Shown piece by piece: positions 1-9,881 of a stretch of 52,155 nt of DNA. Within the stretch, counting starts at the first letter, position 1. Every line of letters starts with the position of its first letter. Source of the DNA: Candidatus Avirikenella pullistercoris (GTDB lineage: Bacteria > Bacteroidota > Bacteroidia > Bacteroidales > Rikenellaceae); assembly GCA_018710935.1 (NCBI GenBank), contig DVIX01000021.1, positions 1 to 52,155 of the forward strand, in the 5' to 3' direction. The notes under the pieces were generated by a model. That model made no database searches, was not told where the DNA came from, and was given only the letters and a program-made list of their open reading frames with translations. Made by a program: the position numbers and the translations under genes.

Positions 1-3
1 ATC

Positions 4-11
4 TACCTTTG
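4..11 (+). promoter_or_regulatory. Candidate -7 box for tRNA-Ser
   Basis: The octamer TACCTTTG fits the Bacteroidota -7 consensus TAnnTTTG and lies 18 bases before the first base of tRNA-Ser. The -33 element would fall before the start of the window, so only half of the promoter is visible. Confidence 0.5.
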
Positions 12-29
12 TGTCCACGAAAAGGTTTA

Positions 30-119
<90 letters not shown>

Positions 120-129
120 AACAGAGGAC

Positions 130-165
130 AAAGGTGTAAACGAAAGTTTACGCCTTTTTGTTTTT
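130..165 (+). terminator. Intrinsic terminator after tRNA-Ser
   Basis: A 12-base stem (130-141 with 146-157, one G.T pair) closed by a GAAA tetraloop is followed by a T-rich run (155-165). It lies 12 bases after the tRNA. Confidence 0.85.
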
Positions 166-172
166 ATTGTAG

Positions 173-548
173 GAACGGGCTTGCCCGGAACGAAGGTAAA
201 AACAAAAAGGAATACGGCGGAGCCGCCTTTGTCCGCATGTTGCAGGGATGCCGCCGGGAGGCAGGGGAAAACGAGTATTTGTGAGTTAATCCCTTTTTGA
301 ATAGAGAAAATACATTTATCGTATGAACAGGCTTGCTCGGGATGAGGGTAAAAAAGAAGGGTATGGCGGAGTCGCCTTTGTCCGAATGTTGTACGGATGC
401 CATCGGCAGGTGGGGGAAAAACATAGTTAATCCCCCGGGTAAGTATAATGAGTGTTTTTTGTACAGTAATTCCGCTAGGAATTTTGTTTTTGAGAAAATG
501 CCCTGCCGAGGCAGAAAAGCGAGCATTTGCGAGCTATTTCCTTTTAAA
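173..548. repeat. Degenerate tandem intergenic repeat, two long copies and a partial third
   Basis: About 480 bases without a credible gene follow the tRNA terminator. Copy 1 (173-293) and copy 2 (325-434) share, in order, a GAAC-GGCTTGC block, a GGTAAAA block, a GGCGGAG-CGCCTTTGTCCG hairpin block, an ATGTTG block, GGATGCC, and a GGGGAAAA...AGTTAATCCC tail. A partial third copy (497-548) repeats only the tail part, with GCCGAGGCAG and GAGCATTTGCGAGC in place of GGGAGGCAG and GAGTATTTGTGAGT. Small hairpins (CGGGCTTGCCCG; GGCGGAGCCGCC) sit inside the copies. Open reading frames here on both strands have repeat-driven low-complexity composition and no recognisable domain, so I treat the block as non-coding. 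Confidence 0.65.
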
Positions 549-646
549 ATGGAACATTTGCATCGTAATGCGGCTTAGATTATAGAATCTGTTAAAGGAA
601 TATTATATATTATTTTGTATATATTTGATAAATTAGGATGTTGTTT

Positions 647-982
647 TTATTTAGTCTTTTTTTGTCCTTTTTTGTCTTTTTGTTGATTTATAAGGTTTTC
701 TTTTATTAATTTATCTATTTCAAAATTTGGACTTGGAGAAAATTTCACAACTTTCTTGGCTGCGATTTTCATTTTTTTCTTCGTATGAGGATTATATCCT
801 ATGCGGGCTTTGCGTTCTTTTACTTTAAAGGAACCGAATCCTGAAATGGTAACATCTTCCTCACGTAACATGCTTTCTTTGAATATTATTTGCATCGCTT
901 CCATTATTTTAGCGATATCTTTTCCCGTGAATCCGCTTTTTTCTGCTACAGCTTTTACAAATTTTCTTTTATACATAACCAT
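647..982 (-). CDS. HU/IHF-family DNA-binding protein
   Basis: A histone-like nucleoid protein that would bend or bind DNA as a dimer in the cytoplasm. The 111-residue product shows the HU fold signature: an N-terminal helical dimerisation part (about residues 4-45), the GFGSFKVKERKAR beta-arm entry (about 48-60), then GYNPHTKKK with the tip proline that intercalates into DNA, and a final helix. A lysine/glutamine-rich tail of about 18 residues extends past the usual length of about 90. Translation could begin at the first ATG or at the ATG two codons later; I kept the first. It is monocistronic, with no partner gene nearby. The exact paralogue (HU, IHF or a Bacteroidota-specific HU-like protein) cannot be decided from sequence alone. 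Confidence 0.9.
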   Translation of the reverse strand: MVMYKRKFVKAVAEKSGFTGKDIAKIMEAMQIIFKESMLREEDVTISGFGSFKVKERKARIGYNPHTKKKMKIAAKKVVKFSPSPNFEIDKLIKENLINQQKDKKGQKKTK

Positions 983-1019
983 TTATTTTTGCGTTTTTTA
1001 ATCTTTGAAATATAATTTT

Positions 1020-1238
1020 ATTTATACTTCAAAGGTCAGAATAGAAAATGAATTTTTAATTATCAAAAAATATCATTTTGTTTACTTAATCAACATGATG
1101 TGATTGATATTATCAGGCAGACCCGTTTCGAACCTGAGTCGATTCAGCTGAAGAGCTGCTGATTAAGCATTTGACTCTTCTCAGATGAAAACGGAGAGAT
1201 GAAAGTAGATGATATAATTGGGTTTGTCGTTAAGTATC
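1020..1238. other. Intergenic region with a nested stem-loop, no gene seen
   Basis: Between the HU-like gene and the terminator of the next gene I see no coding region. A nested stem-loop at 1136-1177 (GAGTC/GACTC outside, TCAGC/GCTGA inside) and a TTCGAA motif give it a tRNA-like look, but no cloverleaf can be completed. Confidence 0.4.
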
Positions 1239-1279
1239 GAAAACAAAGAGAGCCGGTTTATCCGGCTCTCTTTGTTTTC
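1239..1279 (-). terminator. Strong intrinsic terminator after the small lipoprotein gene
   Basis: An 18-base perfect inverted repeat (1239-1256 with 1262-1279; GAAAACAAAGAGAGCCGG and its complement) with a five-base loop. The A/T-rich outer arms give a U-run in either direction, so it may work both ways. It starts 16 bases past the stop codon of the minus-strand lipoprotein gene. Confidence 0.9.
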
Positions 1280-1294
1280 AGCTGAATATAAAAT

Positions 1295-1684
1295 TTATTG
1301 TTTGTTTCCGAATGTTCTCGATGATATTATTTTATCATCTTCTTCGATGGAATAAAGTTCATAAGTAATATAATCGTTTCCGCTTAAGGATAATTGAGTA
1401 AGATCTATTTTTTTCATTTCGGCATCGAATACTTGGATAGCCTGATGATTGGCATCTTCCTGATTCTCGGAATTGACACTGAATCGAGGCAATATATTCA
1501 ATGACTCCAAATAAGATAATGGGTCGAGTATGCCGGACAAATCGCTGCCGGAACTTACGGAAGAATAACTGTAACTCCCGATTCCCATTGTATACATATA
1601 GGTATTTTTTTTATCGTCGTTGCAACTTGTTAATAAGCCGATTCCGATAAATAAGGTCATGCAAAGGAATAAAATTTTTTTCAT
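1295..1684 (-). CDS. Small putative lipoprotein, unknown function
   Basis: The 129-residue product begins with a type II signal peptide: MKK, a hydrophobic stretch, then the lipobox LLTSC with the acylated cysteine at about residue 21, followed by Asn-Asp-Asp-Lys-Lys. The mature part is short, acidic and serine-rich, with no motif I recognise. It probably sits in the outer or inner membrane facing the periplasm or surface. A TATCTTTG sequence on the minus strand (1713-1720) fits the -7 promoter box, and a strong terminator follows, so it is a single-gene transcript. The clear signal peptide and its own promoter and terminator support a real gene, although I cannot give a function. Confidence 0.75.
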   Translation of the reverse strand: MKKILFLCMTLFIGIGLLTSCNDDKKNTYMYTMGIGSYSYSSVSSGSDLSGILDPLSYLESLNILPRFSVNSENQEDANHQAIQVFDAEMKKIDLTQLSLSGNDYITYELYSIEEDDKIISSRTFGNKQ

Positions 1685-1867
1685 AAAGTTGTAAGTTTAA
1701 ATGGATTTGACGCAAAGATATGTATTTTTTGAATAGGTTGTAGAGTGTTTGTATTTAAATACCGATGATTATAGGGAAATAATAATAAGTTGTTGAAAAT
1801 GAATTAAGATTATTCGTTCCATTGTGAAGTATTATTCAGAAATGACAGAAAAATTCATGGTAAAAGA
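1685..1867. other. AT-rich intergenic region
   Basis: It holds the candidate -7 box of the small lipoprotein gene (1713-1720, minus strand) and otherwise AT-rich sequence with no gene or clear structure. Confidence 0.6.
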
Positions 1868-1899
1868 TTTTGTAAATTGAAAAACATTCCATACTTTTG
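1868..1899 (+). promoter_or_regulatory. Promoter of tRNA-Pro
   Basis: A TTTTG element ending at 1872 is followed after exactly 19 bases by TACTTTTG (1892-1899). This matches the Bacteroidota primary sigma consensus TTTG-N19-21-TAnnTTTG. Predicted transcription starts about 30 bases before tRNA-Pro. Confidence 0.8.
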
Positions 1900-1934
1900 T
1901 GTCCGGATTTTGCGTATTGCAAAATTTCATTGTT

Positions 1935-2009
1935 CGGGGTGTAGCGCAGTCCGGTTAGCGCACCTGCTTTGGGAGCAGGGGGTCCTGTGTTCGAATCACA
2001 GTACCCCGA
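1935..2009 (+). tRNA. tRNA-Pro (anticodon TGG)
   Basis: The acceptor CGGGGTG (1935-1941) pairs with TACCCCG (2002-2008) with one G.T pair. The anticodon stem CCTGC/GCAGG encloses TTTGGGA, giving anticodon TGG (1970-1972). The T-arm CTGTGTTCGAATCACAG is intact and the discriminator is A2009. CCA is not encoded. Confidence 0.97.
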
Positions 2010-2015
2010 CAAATG

Positions 2016-2061
2016 AAAAAAGGCCTTAAGCTATCTTATTAAAATAGTTTAAGGCCTTTTT
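2016..2061. terminator. Bidirectional terminator between tRNA-Pro and the ATP synthase operon
   Basis: A long stem pairs AAAAAGGCCTTAA with TTAAGGCCTTTTT with a weaker inner stem (CTAT/ATAG). Each arm gives a U-run, so it can end tRNA-Pro transcription on the plus strand and atpG transcription on the minus strand. Confidence 0.85.
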
Positions 2062-2078
2062 ATTGAAAAGTAAATTAA

Positions 2079-2942
2079 TTAATTTGTTTCGGTAATATCG
2101 GCTAATTCTTCGGTGATAGCCTGTTGTCGCCGTTTGTTATAAATTAAAGACAATTCTTCCAATAATTCCTGCGCATTATCCGTAGCTGTTTGCATCGCTA
2201 CGGTTCTTGCCGCATGTTCCGCTGTGCAACTGTCGAGCAATACTTTATATAATTGTACTTTTAGGGCATAAGGCAATAATTCTTTCGTGAGTTCTGTAAT
2301 CGCCGGTTCGTAAATATAGTTTGCATGGGTATCCGTTCCGGATGCTATATTCGACATATTCATCGGTAAGAATGTATCGGCTTGGGGTTTCTGCCTGCTC
2401 ATGGAATAAAAATGGTTATATACCAGATATACATTATCGGTTTCCTCTTTTATAAATGATTCCATTAATTGTTCGGCTAATTCTGCTGCCTGAGAGAAAG
2501 ACGGAGATTTTGCCATATGAATAAAATCATTACATAGAGTACATTTTGTTTTGCGTGCTGCTGCTGCGATTTTCTCACCGACAGGATAAATCGTTATTTC
2601 GGAAAATCCCTCATTGCGTAATTTTTTTATTTGCTCGTTCATTGTTCGTATTGCATTGGAATTGAAGCTGCCGCACAATGAATTATCCGAAGAAAAAGCG
2701 ATGACAATGGCGTGATGCATTGTTTTATGCGGCGTAGCTAAGGGTGACATGGCAATAACTTCCGGGTCACGGACGATAGCGGATGCTATGTCCGAAAGCC
2801 GGAGTTCATATTCGGCAAGGTCGGCCATAATCGATTGTACCCGATGTAATTTGGCCGAAGCGACCATTTTCATCGCCGAGGTAATCTTTAAAGTACCGTT
2901 TACCGATGCAATACGCGATTTTATTTCTTTTAAAGAAGCCAT
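2079..2942 (-). CDS. atpG: ATP synthase F1 subunit gamma
   Basis: The central rotor stalk of the F1 sector, which couples c-ring rotation to catalysis. The 287 residues match the family's usual length. The N-terminal helix carries the conserved stretch ending ITSAMKMVASAKL (about residues 20-32), and the C-terminal helix has AARTVAMQTATDNA (about 243-256); these two helices form the coiled-coil axle. It is the last gene of the minus-strand atp operon, starts four bases after the atpA stop codon and is followed by a bidirectional terminator. Nothing about it looks truncated. Translation is probably coupled to atpA. Confidence 0.97.
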   Translation of the reverse strand: MASLKEIKSRIASVNGTLKITSAMKMVASAKLHRVQSIMADLAEYELRLSDIASAIVRDPEVIAMSPLATPHKTMHHAIVIAFSSDNSLCGSFNSNAIRTMNEQIKKLRNEGFSEITIYPVGEKIAAAARKTKCTLCNDFIHMAKSPSFSQAAELAEQLMESFIKEETDNVYLVYNHFYSMSRQKPQADTFLPMNMSNIASGTDTHANYIYEPAITELTKELLPYALKVQLYKVLLDSCTAEHAARTVAMQTATDNAQELLEELSLIYNKRRQQAITEELADITETN

Positions 2943-2946
2943 GGTT

Positions 2947-4527
2947 TTATGCTTTCAATGAAGAAACGGCACGGGCTGCTGTCTCTTCTATTTTTTTACT
3001 TACCGTATCGTCGATAATTCCCTTGCGTAAGGTAGACAATACGTCTGTAGGTTGTAAAAGTTCGATTAATAAGCGTTCGAATTCGTGTACCTTTTCTATC
3101 GGTAGGTCTTTCATCAACCCGTGAGTGCCGCAATAGAGTACTGCAATTTGTTCTTCGACCGGCATGGGAGAGTATTGCGGTTGTACTAACAGACGTGTAT
3201 TTTTACGTCCTTTGTCCAATACCTGTACCGTTACAGCATCCATATCGCTGCTGAATTTAGAGAAAGATTCCAGTTCCCGGTATTGCGCCTGGTCTATTTT
3301 TAATGTCCCGGCTACTTTTTTCATGGCTTTGATCTGAGCATTACCCCCTACACGTGAAACAGAGATACCTACATCGATAGCAGGGCGGTTACCCTGGTTG
3401 AAGAGGTTTGTATCGAGGAATATCTGTCCGTCGGTAATTGAAATTACATTGGTCGGGATATAAGCAGATACGTCACCGGCTTGTGTTTCTATGATAGGCA
3501 GTGCTGTCAGAGAACCTCCTCCTTTGACTTTTCCGTGTAATGATTCGGGTAGGTCGTTCATTTCCCGTGCAACGTCTTCTTGAGAGATAATTTTTGCTGC
3601 CCGTTCCAATAGTCTCGAGTGCAGGTAAAATATATCTCCCGGATAGGCTTCCCGTCCTGACGGACGGCGCAGAATCAATGAAACTTCCCGGTAAGCGACG
3701 GCTTGTTTGGAAAGATCGTCGTAAACGACTAATGCGTGGCGTCCCGTATCGCGGAAATATTCGCCTATGGCGGCTCCAGCGAAAGGAGCGAAATATTGTA
3801 AGGCTGCGGAGTCGGCTGCAGTAGCTGCAACGACTATGGTATAATCCATAGCGCCGTGTTCGCGGAGTGTCGCAACCAATGAAGCGACGGTAGAGGCTTT
3901 TTGCCCTACTGCAACGTAGATGCAATAAATCGGGTCGCCTGCTTCGAAGTTACGCCGTTGGTTCAGAATGGTATCGACAGCGATTGCTGTTTTTCCTGTC
4001 TGGCGGTCGCCGATAATCAATTCGCGTTGTCCCCGTCCGATGGGTATCATCGCATCGATAGCCTTCAATCCTGTTTGTAGCGGTTCTTGCACAGGTTGGC
4101 GGAAGATAACGCCCGGAGCTTTACGTTCCAGAGGCATCTCTACCGTTTCTCCTTCGATAGGACCTTTCCCGTCGAGCGGTTCTCCCAAGGGATTGATAAC
4201 CCGTCCTAACAGGGCCTCACTTACTTTGATGGATGCAGTGTGCCCGGTTCGGCGAACCGTATCGTTTTCTTTTATTAAATCGGTCGGACCGAGCAATATA
4301 GCCCCTACGTTATCTTCTTCCAGGTTCATAACTACGGCTTTTACGCCGTTATCGAACTCGAGTAATTCATTCGCTTCGGCATTTCCAAGGCCATAAATAC
4401 GAACAACGCCGTCACTTACCTGCAAGACCGTACCTACTTCGGAAAACCGGGCAGTCAGGTCTGCTCCTTCCAATTCAGAGAGTAATATTTCGGAAACTTC
4501 CGAAGGTTTGATATTATCCGTTTTCAT
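2947..4527 (-). CDS. atpA: ATP synthase F1 subunit alpha
   Basis: Non-catalytic nucleotide-binding subunit of the F1 hexamer. The 526-residue product has the beta-barrel crown (about 28-95), the Walker A loop GDRQTGKT (173-180), the Walker B region around [10 protein letters not shown], and the arginine-finger stretch [12 protein letters not shown] (about 388-399), which completes the catalytic site of the neighbouring beta subunit. It lies between atpH (three bases upstream) and atpG (four bases downstream), so these genes are translated as a tight block. Length and motifs are those of a functional subunit. Confidence 0.98.
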   Translation of the reverse strand: MKTDNIKPSEVSEILLSELEGADLTARFSEVGTVLQVSDGVVRIYGLGNAEANELLEFDNGVKAVVMNLEEDNVGAILLGPTDLIKENDTVRRTGHTASIKVSEALLGRVINPLGEPLDGKGPIEGETVEMPLERKAPGVIFRQPVQEPLQTGLKAIDAMIPIGRGQRELIIGDRQTGKTAIAVDTILNQRRNFEAGDPIYCIYVAVGQKASTVASLVATLREHGAMDYTIVVAATAADSAALQYFAPFAGAAIGEYFRDTGRHALVVYDDLSKQAVAYREVSLILRRPSGREAYPGDIFYLHSRLLERAAKIISQEDVAREMNDLPESLHGKVKGGGSLTALPIIETQAGDVSAYIPTNVISITDGQIFLDTNLFNQGNRPAIDVGISVSRVGGNAQIKAMKKVAGTLKIDQAQYRELESFSKFSSDMDAVTVQVLDKGRKNTRLLVQPQYSPMPVEEQIAVLYCGTHGLMKDLPIEKVHEFERLLIELLQPTDVLSTLRKGIIDDTVSKKIEETAARAVSSLKA

Positions 4528-4530
4528 ATT

Positions 4531-5085
4531 TTATACGATTCGATTTGTTTTTCCGCAGAGTTGCTGTTTTAAACGATTGAGTTGGCTCGAGAGGCTTGCA
4601 TCTACCAGAATATCGCCTATTCTGAAAAGGAAACCTCCGATTAACTCAGGTTTTTCTTCGCTTTGGATATGTACTTCACTGTGGTTTTTTTGTTCTATGG
4701 TAGTGCATATCCGTTTTACTACTTCATCTTTTAGCGGCATTGCTGTAATAAACTTAGCCTCCTGGATATTGTGCCTTTGCCTGTAAATGATTAAGAAAGA
4801 GTTAAGCATAAAGTAAAGGTAAGATTCTCTTTTATGGTGAATTACCAATTGGATGAATTTATCGAGAGACGTACATATCGACTGCTTGAAGAGTTGCCGA
4901 ACAATGTCCGCTTTTGTTTTAACGGATAATACGGGAGAAGATAGGGCATTCCTCAAAGAATTATCTTCCCGGTAATACCTGATTAGTTCCTGCACCTCTT
5001 TGTAGGTGCGGGATTCTTCTCCGTTTGCTGCGGCAAACTCAGCCAATGCGGTAGCATAACGTTTAGCTATTAATCCGATGTACAT
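4531..5085 (-). CDS. atpH: ATP synthase F1 subunit delta (OSCP-like)
   Basis: The peripheral-stalk cap that ties the top of F1 to subunit b. The 184-residue product begins with IAKRYATALAEFA, the standard start of the N-terminal six-helix domain, and ends with the conserved part IGGFLFRIGDILVDASLSSQL (about residues 150-170) that contacts subunit b. It sits between atpF and atpA with four- and three-base spacers. Sequence conservation is low outside these segments, as usual for delta; operon position makes the call secure. Confidence 0.95.
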   Translation of the reverse strand: MYIGLIAKRYATALAEFAAANGEESRTYKEVQELIRYYREDNSLRNALSSPVLSVKTKADIVRQLFKQSICTSLDKFIQLVIHHKRESYLYFMLNSFLIIYRQRHNIQEAKFITAMPLKDEVVKRICTTIEQKNHSEVHIQSEEKPELIGGFLFRIGDILVDASLSSQLNRLKQQLCGKTNRIV

Positions 5086-5089
5086 GCTT

Positions 5090-5593
5090 TTACTTGTTTG
5101 CTTGTTGGTTCATTTCATTGAGTAACCTTTCTGCCAAAAGAGTTTGCGACTCTTTGTCGTTCAGGTTTTGGCGCAATAATTTTTCCGAGATAGCTACTGC
5201 GAGGAGTGCTACATGGTTTCGGGCTTCTTGTAAAATAGCTTCCCGTTCGATTGCCGCTTGTTCGTGGGCAGCCGTAATAATGCGTTTGCTTTCCGATTCG
5301 GCTTTTCTTCGGGCTTCCCTGATAATTTGTTCTCGGGTTTCAGAGGCTTCGCGGATAATTTCTTTTTGTTGCTGTTCGGCTGCTTCGAGAAGTTTTTGTC
5401 CGTTGGAGCGGATTTCTGTCAATTTTTGTTCCGCTTCTTTTGCAGCATCGAGCGAATTGTCGATATATTTTTTACGCGAGTCTATCGCCTTTATTATCAC
5501 CGGGAAGCCGTATTTGGCCAATACGATGAAAACGATGACGAACGAAAGGAGCATCCAGAATACAAGTCCCGATTCGGGTTGTAAGAGTCCCAT
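5090..5593 (-). CDS. atpF: ATP synthase Fo subunit b
   Basis: Peripheral stalk subunit anchored in the inner membrane. One N-terminal transmembrane helix (about residues 8-28: LVFWMLLSFVIVFIVLAKYG) is followed by a long charged amphipathic helix, rich in E, K, R, A and Q, to the C-terminus (about 35-160), which forms the dimeric coiled-coil stator. At 167 residues it has the usual bacterial length. Only one b gene is present, so the stator is a homodimer rather than the b/b-prime pair found in some phyla. It lies between atpE and atpH. Confidence 0.95.
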   Translation of the reverse strand: MGLLQPESGLVFWMLLSFVIVFIVLAKYGFPVIIKAIDSRKKYIDNSLDAAKEAEQKLTEIRSNGQKLLEAAEQQQKEIIREASETREQIIREARRKAESESKRIITAAHEQAAIEREAILQEARNHVALLAVAISEKLLRQNLNDKESQTLLAERLLNEMNQQANK

Positions 5594-5609
5594 AGCTCAC
5601 TGTTTTTGA

Positions 5610-5831
<222 letters not shown>

Positions 5832-5856
5832 TTATTTTAAATTGTTTGACATAAAT

Positions 5857-6936
5857 TTAATTTTGGGCTTTTTCTGCTGTTCCGTTTTCTTGGGCAAGGC
5901 CTATAAAAACAGCGGAAAGCATGGTAAATACGTATGCTTGAAGGAATGCAACCAATAATTCGAGGCAGTTCATAAAAATATTGAAAAGTACCGATACGAC
6001 TGTCATCGAAGAATTTACGGTTGCTCCCATTTTTACTGTAACGAAGATAATACAGGTAAGGCTTAATATTACGGCATGTCCTGCCATCATATTGGCGAAA
6101 AGCCGGATCATTAAGGCGAAAGGCTTGGTTAAGATACCGACAAATTCGATAAGCGGAATAATCGGTACCGGTGCCTTGAGCCATACAGGAACATCCGGCC
6201 AGAAAATATCTTTCCAGTAAGTTTTACTGCCGAACAGGTTGATTGCCAAAAAAGTAGCGAAAGCAAGTACCAATGCTACGGCAATGTTTCCTGTCACATT
6301 TGCTCCTCCCGGGAAAATAGGAATCAATCCCATCATATTATTGATAAGGATAAAGAAAAAGGCGGTCAGCAGATAAGGTGCGAAACGCTGATAATTTTTG
6401 CCGACGCAGGGTTTGATAAGCCCGTCCATTAAAGATGAAATGGCCATTTCTAAAAGTCCGACAAATCCTTTAGGAGCAGGGGAGTCGGCTTTCTTATTCT
6501 TATACCAACGTGCGGTGCAAAGGATAAGAATAAGCAGTAATATGCTGTTTATCAATAATCCGGCAACAGTTTTGGTGATGGATAAATCGAATGGGCGCAA
6601 ATCGCTGCCGTCTGCCTGGCGTTCTACGATTTTCCCTTTATGTTCTCCTTCTGTTGCAATTCGTAATCCTTCGTACTCTGCATCCGGTTCATGTAACCGG
6701 GCAGAGGAAAAGATGTGCCAGCCGCTTACAGGACTGTGAACGATAACAGGGAGGTTTATACGTAACTCTTTTTCTCCGAAAGATGTAATATGCCATTCGT
6801 AGGAATCGCCGATATGCCCTAATACGATTTCTTTTACATCGATATCGGGTTCTTCGTTCGGGGATTGTGCCGATGATAGAAGCGGGAATAAGAGCAGAAT
6901 AAATAAAATTCCTATTTTGTTATATGACTTTATCAT
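5857..6936 (-). CDS. atpB: ATP synthase Fo subunit a with periplasmic N-terminal extension
   Basis: Membrane stator that forms the ion half-channels. The 359-residue product is longer than the usual 240-290: it begins with a cleavable-looking signal peptide (about residues 1-25, ending LLSSAQS) and a hydrophilic domain of about 100 residues before the first conserved membrane helix (about 125-142). The essential arginine is Arg278 in KPFALMIRLFANMMAGH. Long, signal-peptide-bearing a subunits are known from other Bacteroidota. It begins 10 bases after atpC; no atpI-like gene or other small gene separates them. Start choice is unambiguous because the signal peptide begins at the first ATG. Confidence 0.95.
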   Translation of the reverse strand: MIKSYNKIGILFILLLFPLLSSAQSPNEEPDIDVKEIVLGHIGDSYEWHITSFGEKELRINLPVIVHSPVSGWHIFSSARLHEPDAEYEGLRIATEGEHKGKIVERQADGSDLRPFDLSITKTVAGLLINSILLLILILCTARWYKNKKADSPAPKGFVGLLEMAISSLMDGLIKPCVGKNYQRFAPYLLTAFFFILINNMMGLIPIFPGGANVTGNIAVALVLAFATFLAINLFGSKTYWKDIFWPDVPVWLKAPVPIIPLIEFVGILTKPFALMIRLFANMMAGHAVILSLTCIIFVTVKMGATVNSSMTVVSVLFNIFMNCLELLVAFLQAYVFTMLSAVFIGLAQENGTAEKAQN

Positions 6937-6946
6937 ATTATGAATG

Positions 6947-7198
6947 TCATTTTTTATCTTCTGTTTCCACGCATACTTCTACGTGGTCTTTATCTATTTT
7001 TGCGAAACCGCTTTTTATTTTTATCCGGTTTTCTTTTCCTTCGGCAGTATAGACTATTTCTCCTGCCGTAAGGTGTGAAATTAACGATGCATGGCCGGGT
7101 AGGACGGTAAATGCGCCTACTTCTCCCGGTAAAGAAATTTTTTCGATTGTCGAGAGGCATAAAATTCCGCTCGGAGCGACAATAACAAGATGCATCAT
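6947..7198 (-). CDS. atpC: ATP synthase F1 subunit epsilon, short form
   Basis: Only 83 residues, against about 130-140 in most bacteria. What is present is the N-terminal beta-sandwich domain, including GEVGAFTVLPGHASLI (about residues 27-42), which contacts gamma and the c-ring. The C-terminal helical hairpin that inhibits ATP hydrolysis in other bacteria is absent. The gene lies 12 bases after atpD and 10 before atpB in an intact operon with no frameshift at its end, so the short form looks native, not damaged; I know this short form from other Bacteroidota. The inference is that this enzyme is not regulated by the usual epsilon arm. Confidence 0.93.
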   Translation of the reverse strand: MMHLVIVAPSGILCLSTIEKISLPGEVGAFTVLPGHASLISHLTAGEIVYTAEGKENRIKIKSGFAKIDKDHVEVCVETEDKK

Positions 7199-7210
7199 GG
7201 TATTTGAATT

Positions 7211-8824
<1,614 letters not shown>

Positions 8825-8859
8825 TTAAAAATGGACTAAATGTCAAAAAATCGCAACTT

Positions 8860-8882
8860 AAAGTATAATTTGTTTATACTTT
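8860..8882. promoter_or_regulatory. Perfect 9-bp inverted repeat upstream of atpD
   Basis: AAAGTATAA (8860-8868) and TTATACTTT (8874-8882) are perfect complements around a five-base spacer, about 135 bases before the atpD start. No gene overlaps it. It could bind a dimeric regulator or form a hairpin in a long leader. The rest of the 410-base gap (8729-9140) is AT-rich sequence plus the cysH terminator. Confidence 0.4.
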
Positions 8883-9033
8883 GCCTTACTGAAAAATGGA
8901 CGATAATTTATAACGGAATCCGTTTGTCGGAAATTGTGAAAAATGTGGTTGAAAATAAAAATTTTTTTAAAAAATATTTTTATCCTTTTTAAAAACTATA
9001 TTTTTAATTCGGTACGGGATTTAATATTTTTCC

Positions 9034-9063
9034 GATAAAAAAACCGGAAAATTCTTCCGGTTT
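9034..9063 (-). terminator. Terminator of the APS reductase gene
   Basis: AAACCGGAA (9041-9049) pairs with TTCCGGTTT (9055-9063). On the minus strand the hairpin is followed by a run of seven T residues. It lies about 80 bases after the cysH stop codon. Confidence 0.75.
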
Positions 9064-9140
9064 ATCAAGGCGGGTACAAATAACGGTTCTGTATAGAAAG
9101 TGTTTCTTTAATAATCGGAAATAGATTTTTATAATTCCGG

Positions 9141-9857
9141 TTATTTCCTTTTATGCAATCCGCACTCTTTATTTTCGGGAGTTTCCCACCACCAACGCCC
9201 GGCACGTATATCTTCCCCTGCTTTTATAGCGCGGGTACAAGGTTGACATCCGATACTCGGAAATCCGTGATCGTGTAATTCGTTATAAGGGACGTTATTC
9301 TGTCGGATATATTCCCATACGTCTTGTTCCGTCCATATTGCCAGAGGGCTTATTTTGATAAGATTGTTGTTGCCGTCCCATTCGATGGGTTTCAATCCGT
9401 ACCGGGTAATGGACTGCTCCTGCCGAAGCCCGCATATCCATACCTTAAGTCCGGTAAAGGCTCGTTTCAGAGGCTCTATTTTGCGAACATTACAACATAA
9501 TTTGCGACATTCCACACTTTTGTAGAAAAGGTTGATTCCATGTCGGTTTACCATGTTTTCCACGTCGGTATAGTTCGGAAAAAATATTTCTATATCGATG
9601 TTGTATTTTTGTTTTGTTTTCTCTATCAGTGTATATGTTTCAGGAAAAAGACGGCCTGTATCGAGTGTAAAAATCCGTGTCGATGGGTCTATTTTACAAA
9701 TCATATCGGTCAATACCTGATCTTCGATACTGAAGCTGGATGAAAGAGCTATCTCTCCCTTGTATTCGGTTAATACCCATGATAAAAGCTCTTGTGGTGC
9801 GGCATTCTTGAAACGAACGTTCAGCTCGTCGATGAATGCTTTATTTGTCTGTTCCAT
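9141..9857 (-). CDS. cysH: Assimilatory adenylyl-sulfate (APS) reductase
   Basis: Reduces APS to sulfite with thioredoxin during sulfate assimilation in the cytoplasm. The 238-residue product has the PP-loop-like SSSFSIED (39-46), TLDTGRLF (64-71), the Cys-Cys pair at 121-122 with RKIEPL (125-130), CQPC (204-207) and the C-terminal ECGLH (231-235) with the catalytic Cys232. The CC...CxxC set ligates a [4Fe-4S] cluster and marks APS, rather than PAPS, as substrate. A well-formed promoter lies 25 bases upstream and a terminator downstream, so it is transcribed alone. No ATP sulfurylase (cysDN/sat) or sulfite reductase gene is in the window. Confidence 0.92.
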   Translation of the reverse strand: MEQTNKAFIDELNVRFKNAAPQELLSWVLTEYKGEIALSSSFSIEDQVLTDMICKIDPSTRIFTLDTGRLFPETYTLIEKTKQKYNIDIEIFFPNYTDVENMVNRHGINLFYKSVECRKLCCNVRKIEPLKRAFTGLKVWICGLRQEQSITRYGLKPIEWDGNNNLIKISPLAIWTEQDVWEYIRQNNVPYNELHDHGFPSIGCQPCTRAIKAGEDIRAGRWWWETPENKECGLHKRK

Positions 9858-9881
9858 TGGTTATGTTTGTTTTTGGATAGA

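Noticed and set aside
164-578. Open reading frames on both strands behind tRNA-Ser
   Set aside because: They overlap each other, are made of the repeat units described, show no domain, and lack promoter boxes; the repeat explains them.
1110-1180. tRNA-like sequence (TTCGAA motif and nested stems)
   Set aside because: Neither strand gives an acceptor stem and anticodon arm in the correct places; at best it is a remnant.
3473-3925. 150-codon frame inside atpA
   Set aside because: It is a shadow of atpA: arginine/serine-rich, with no start signal, and fully inside a conserved gene.
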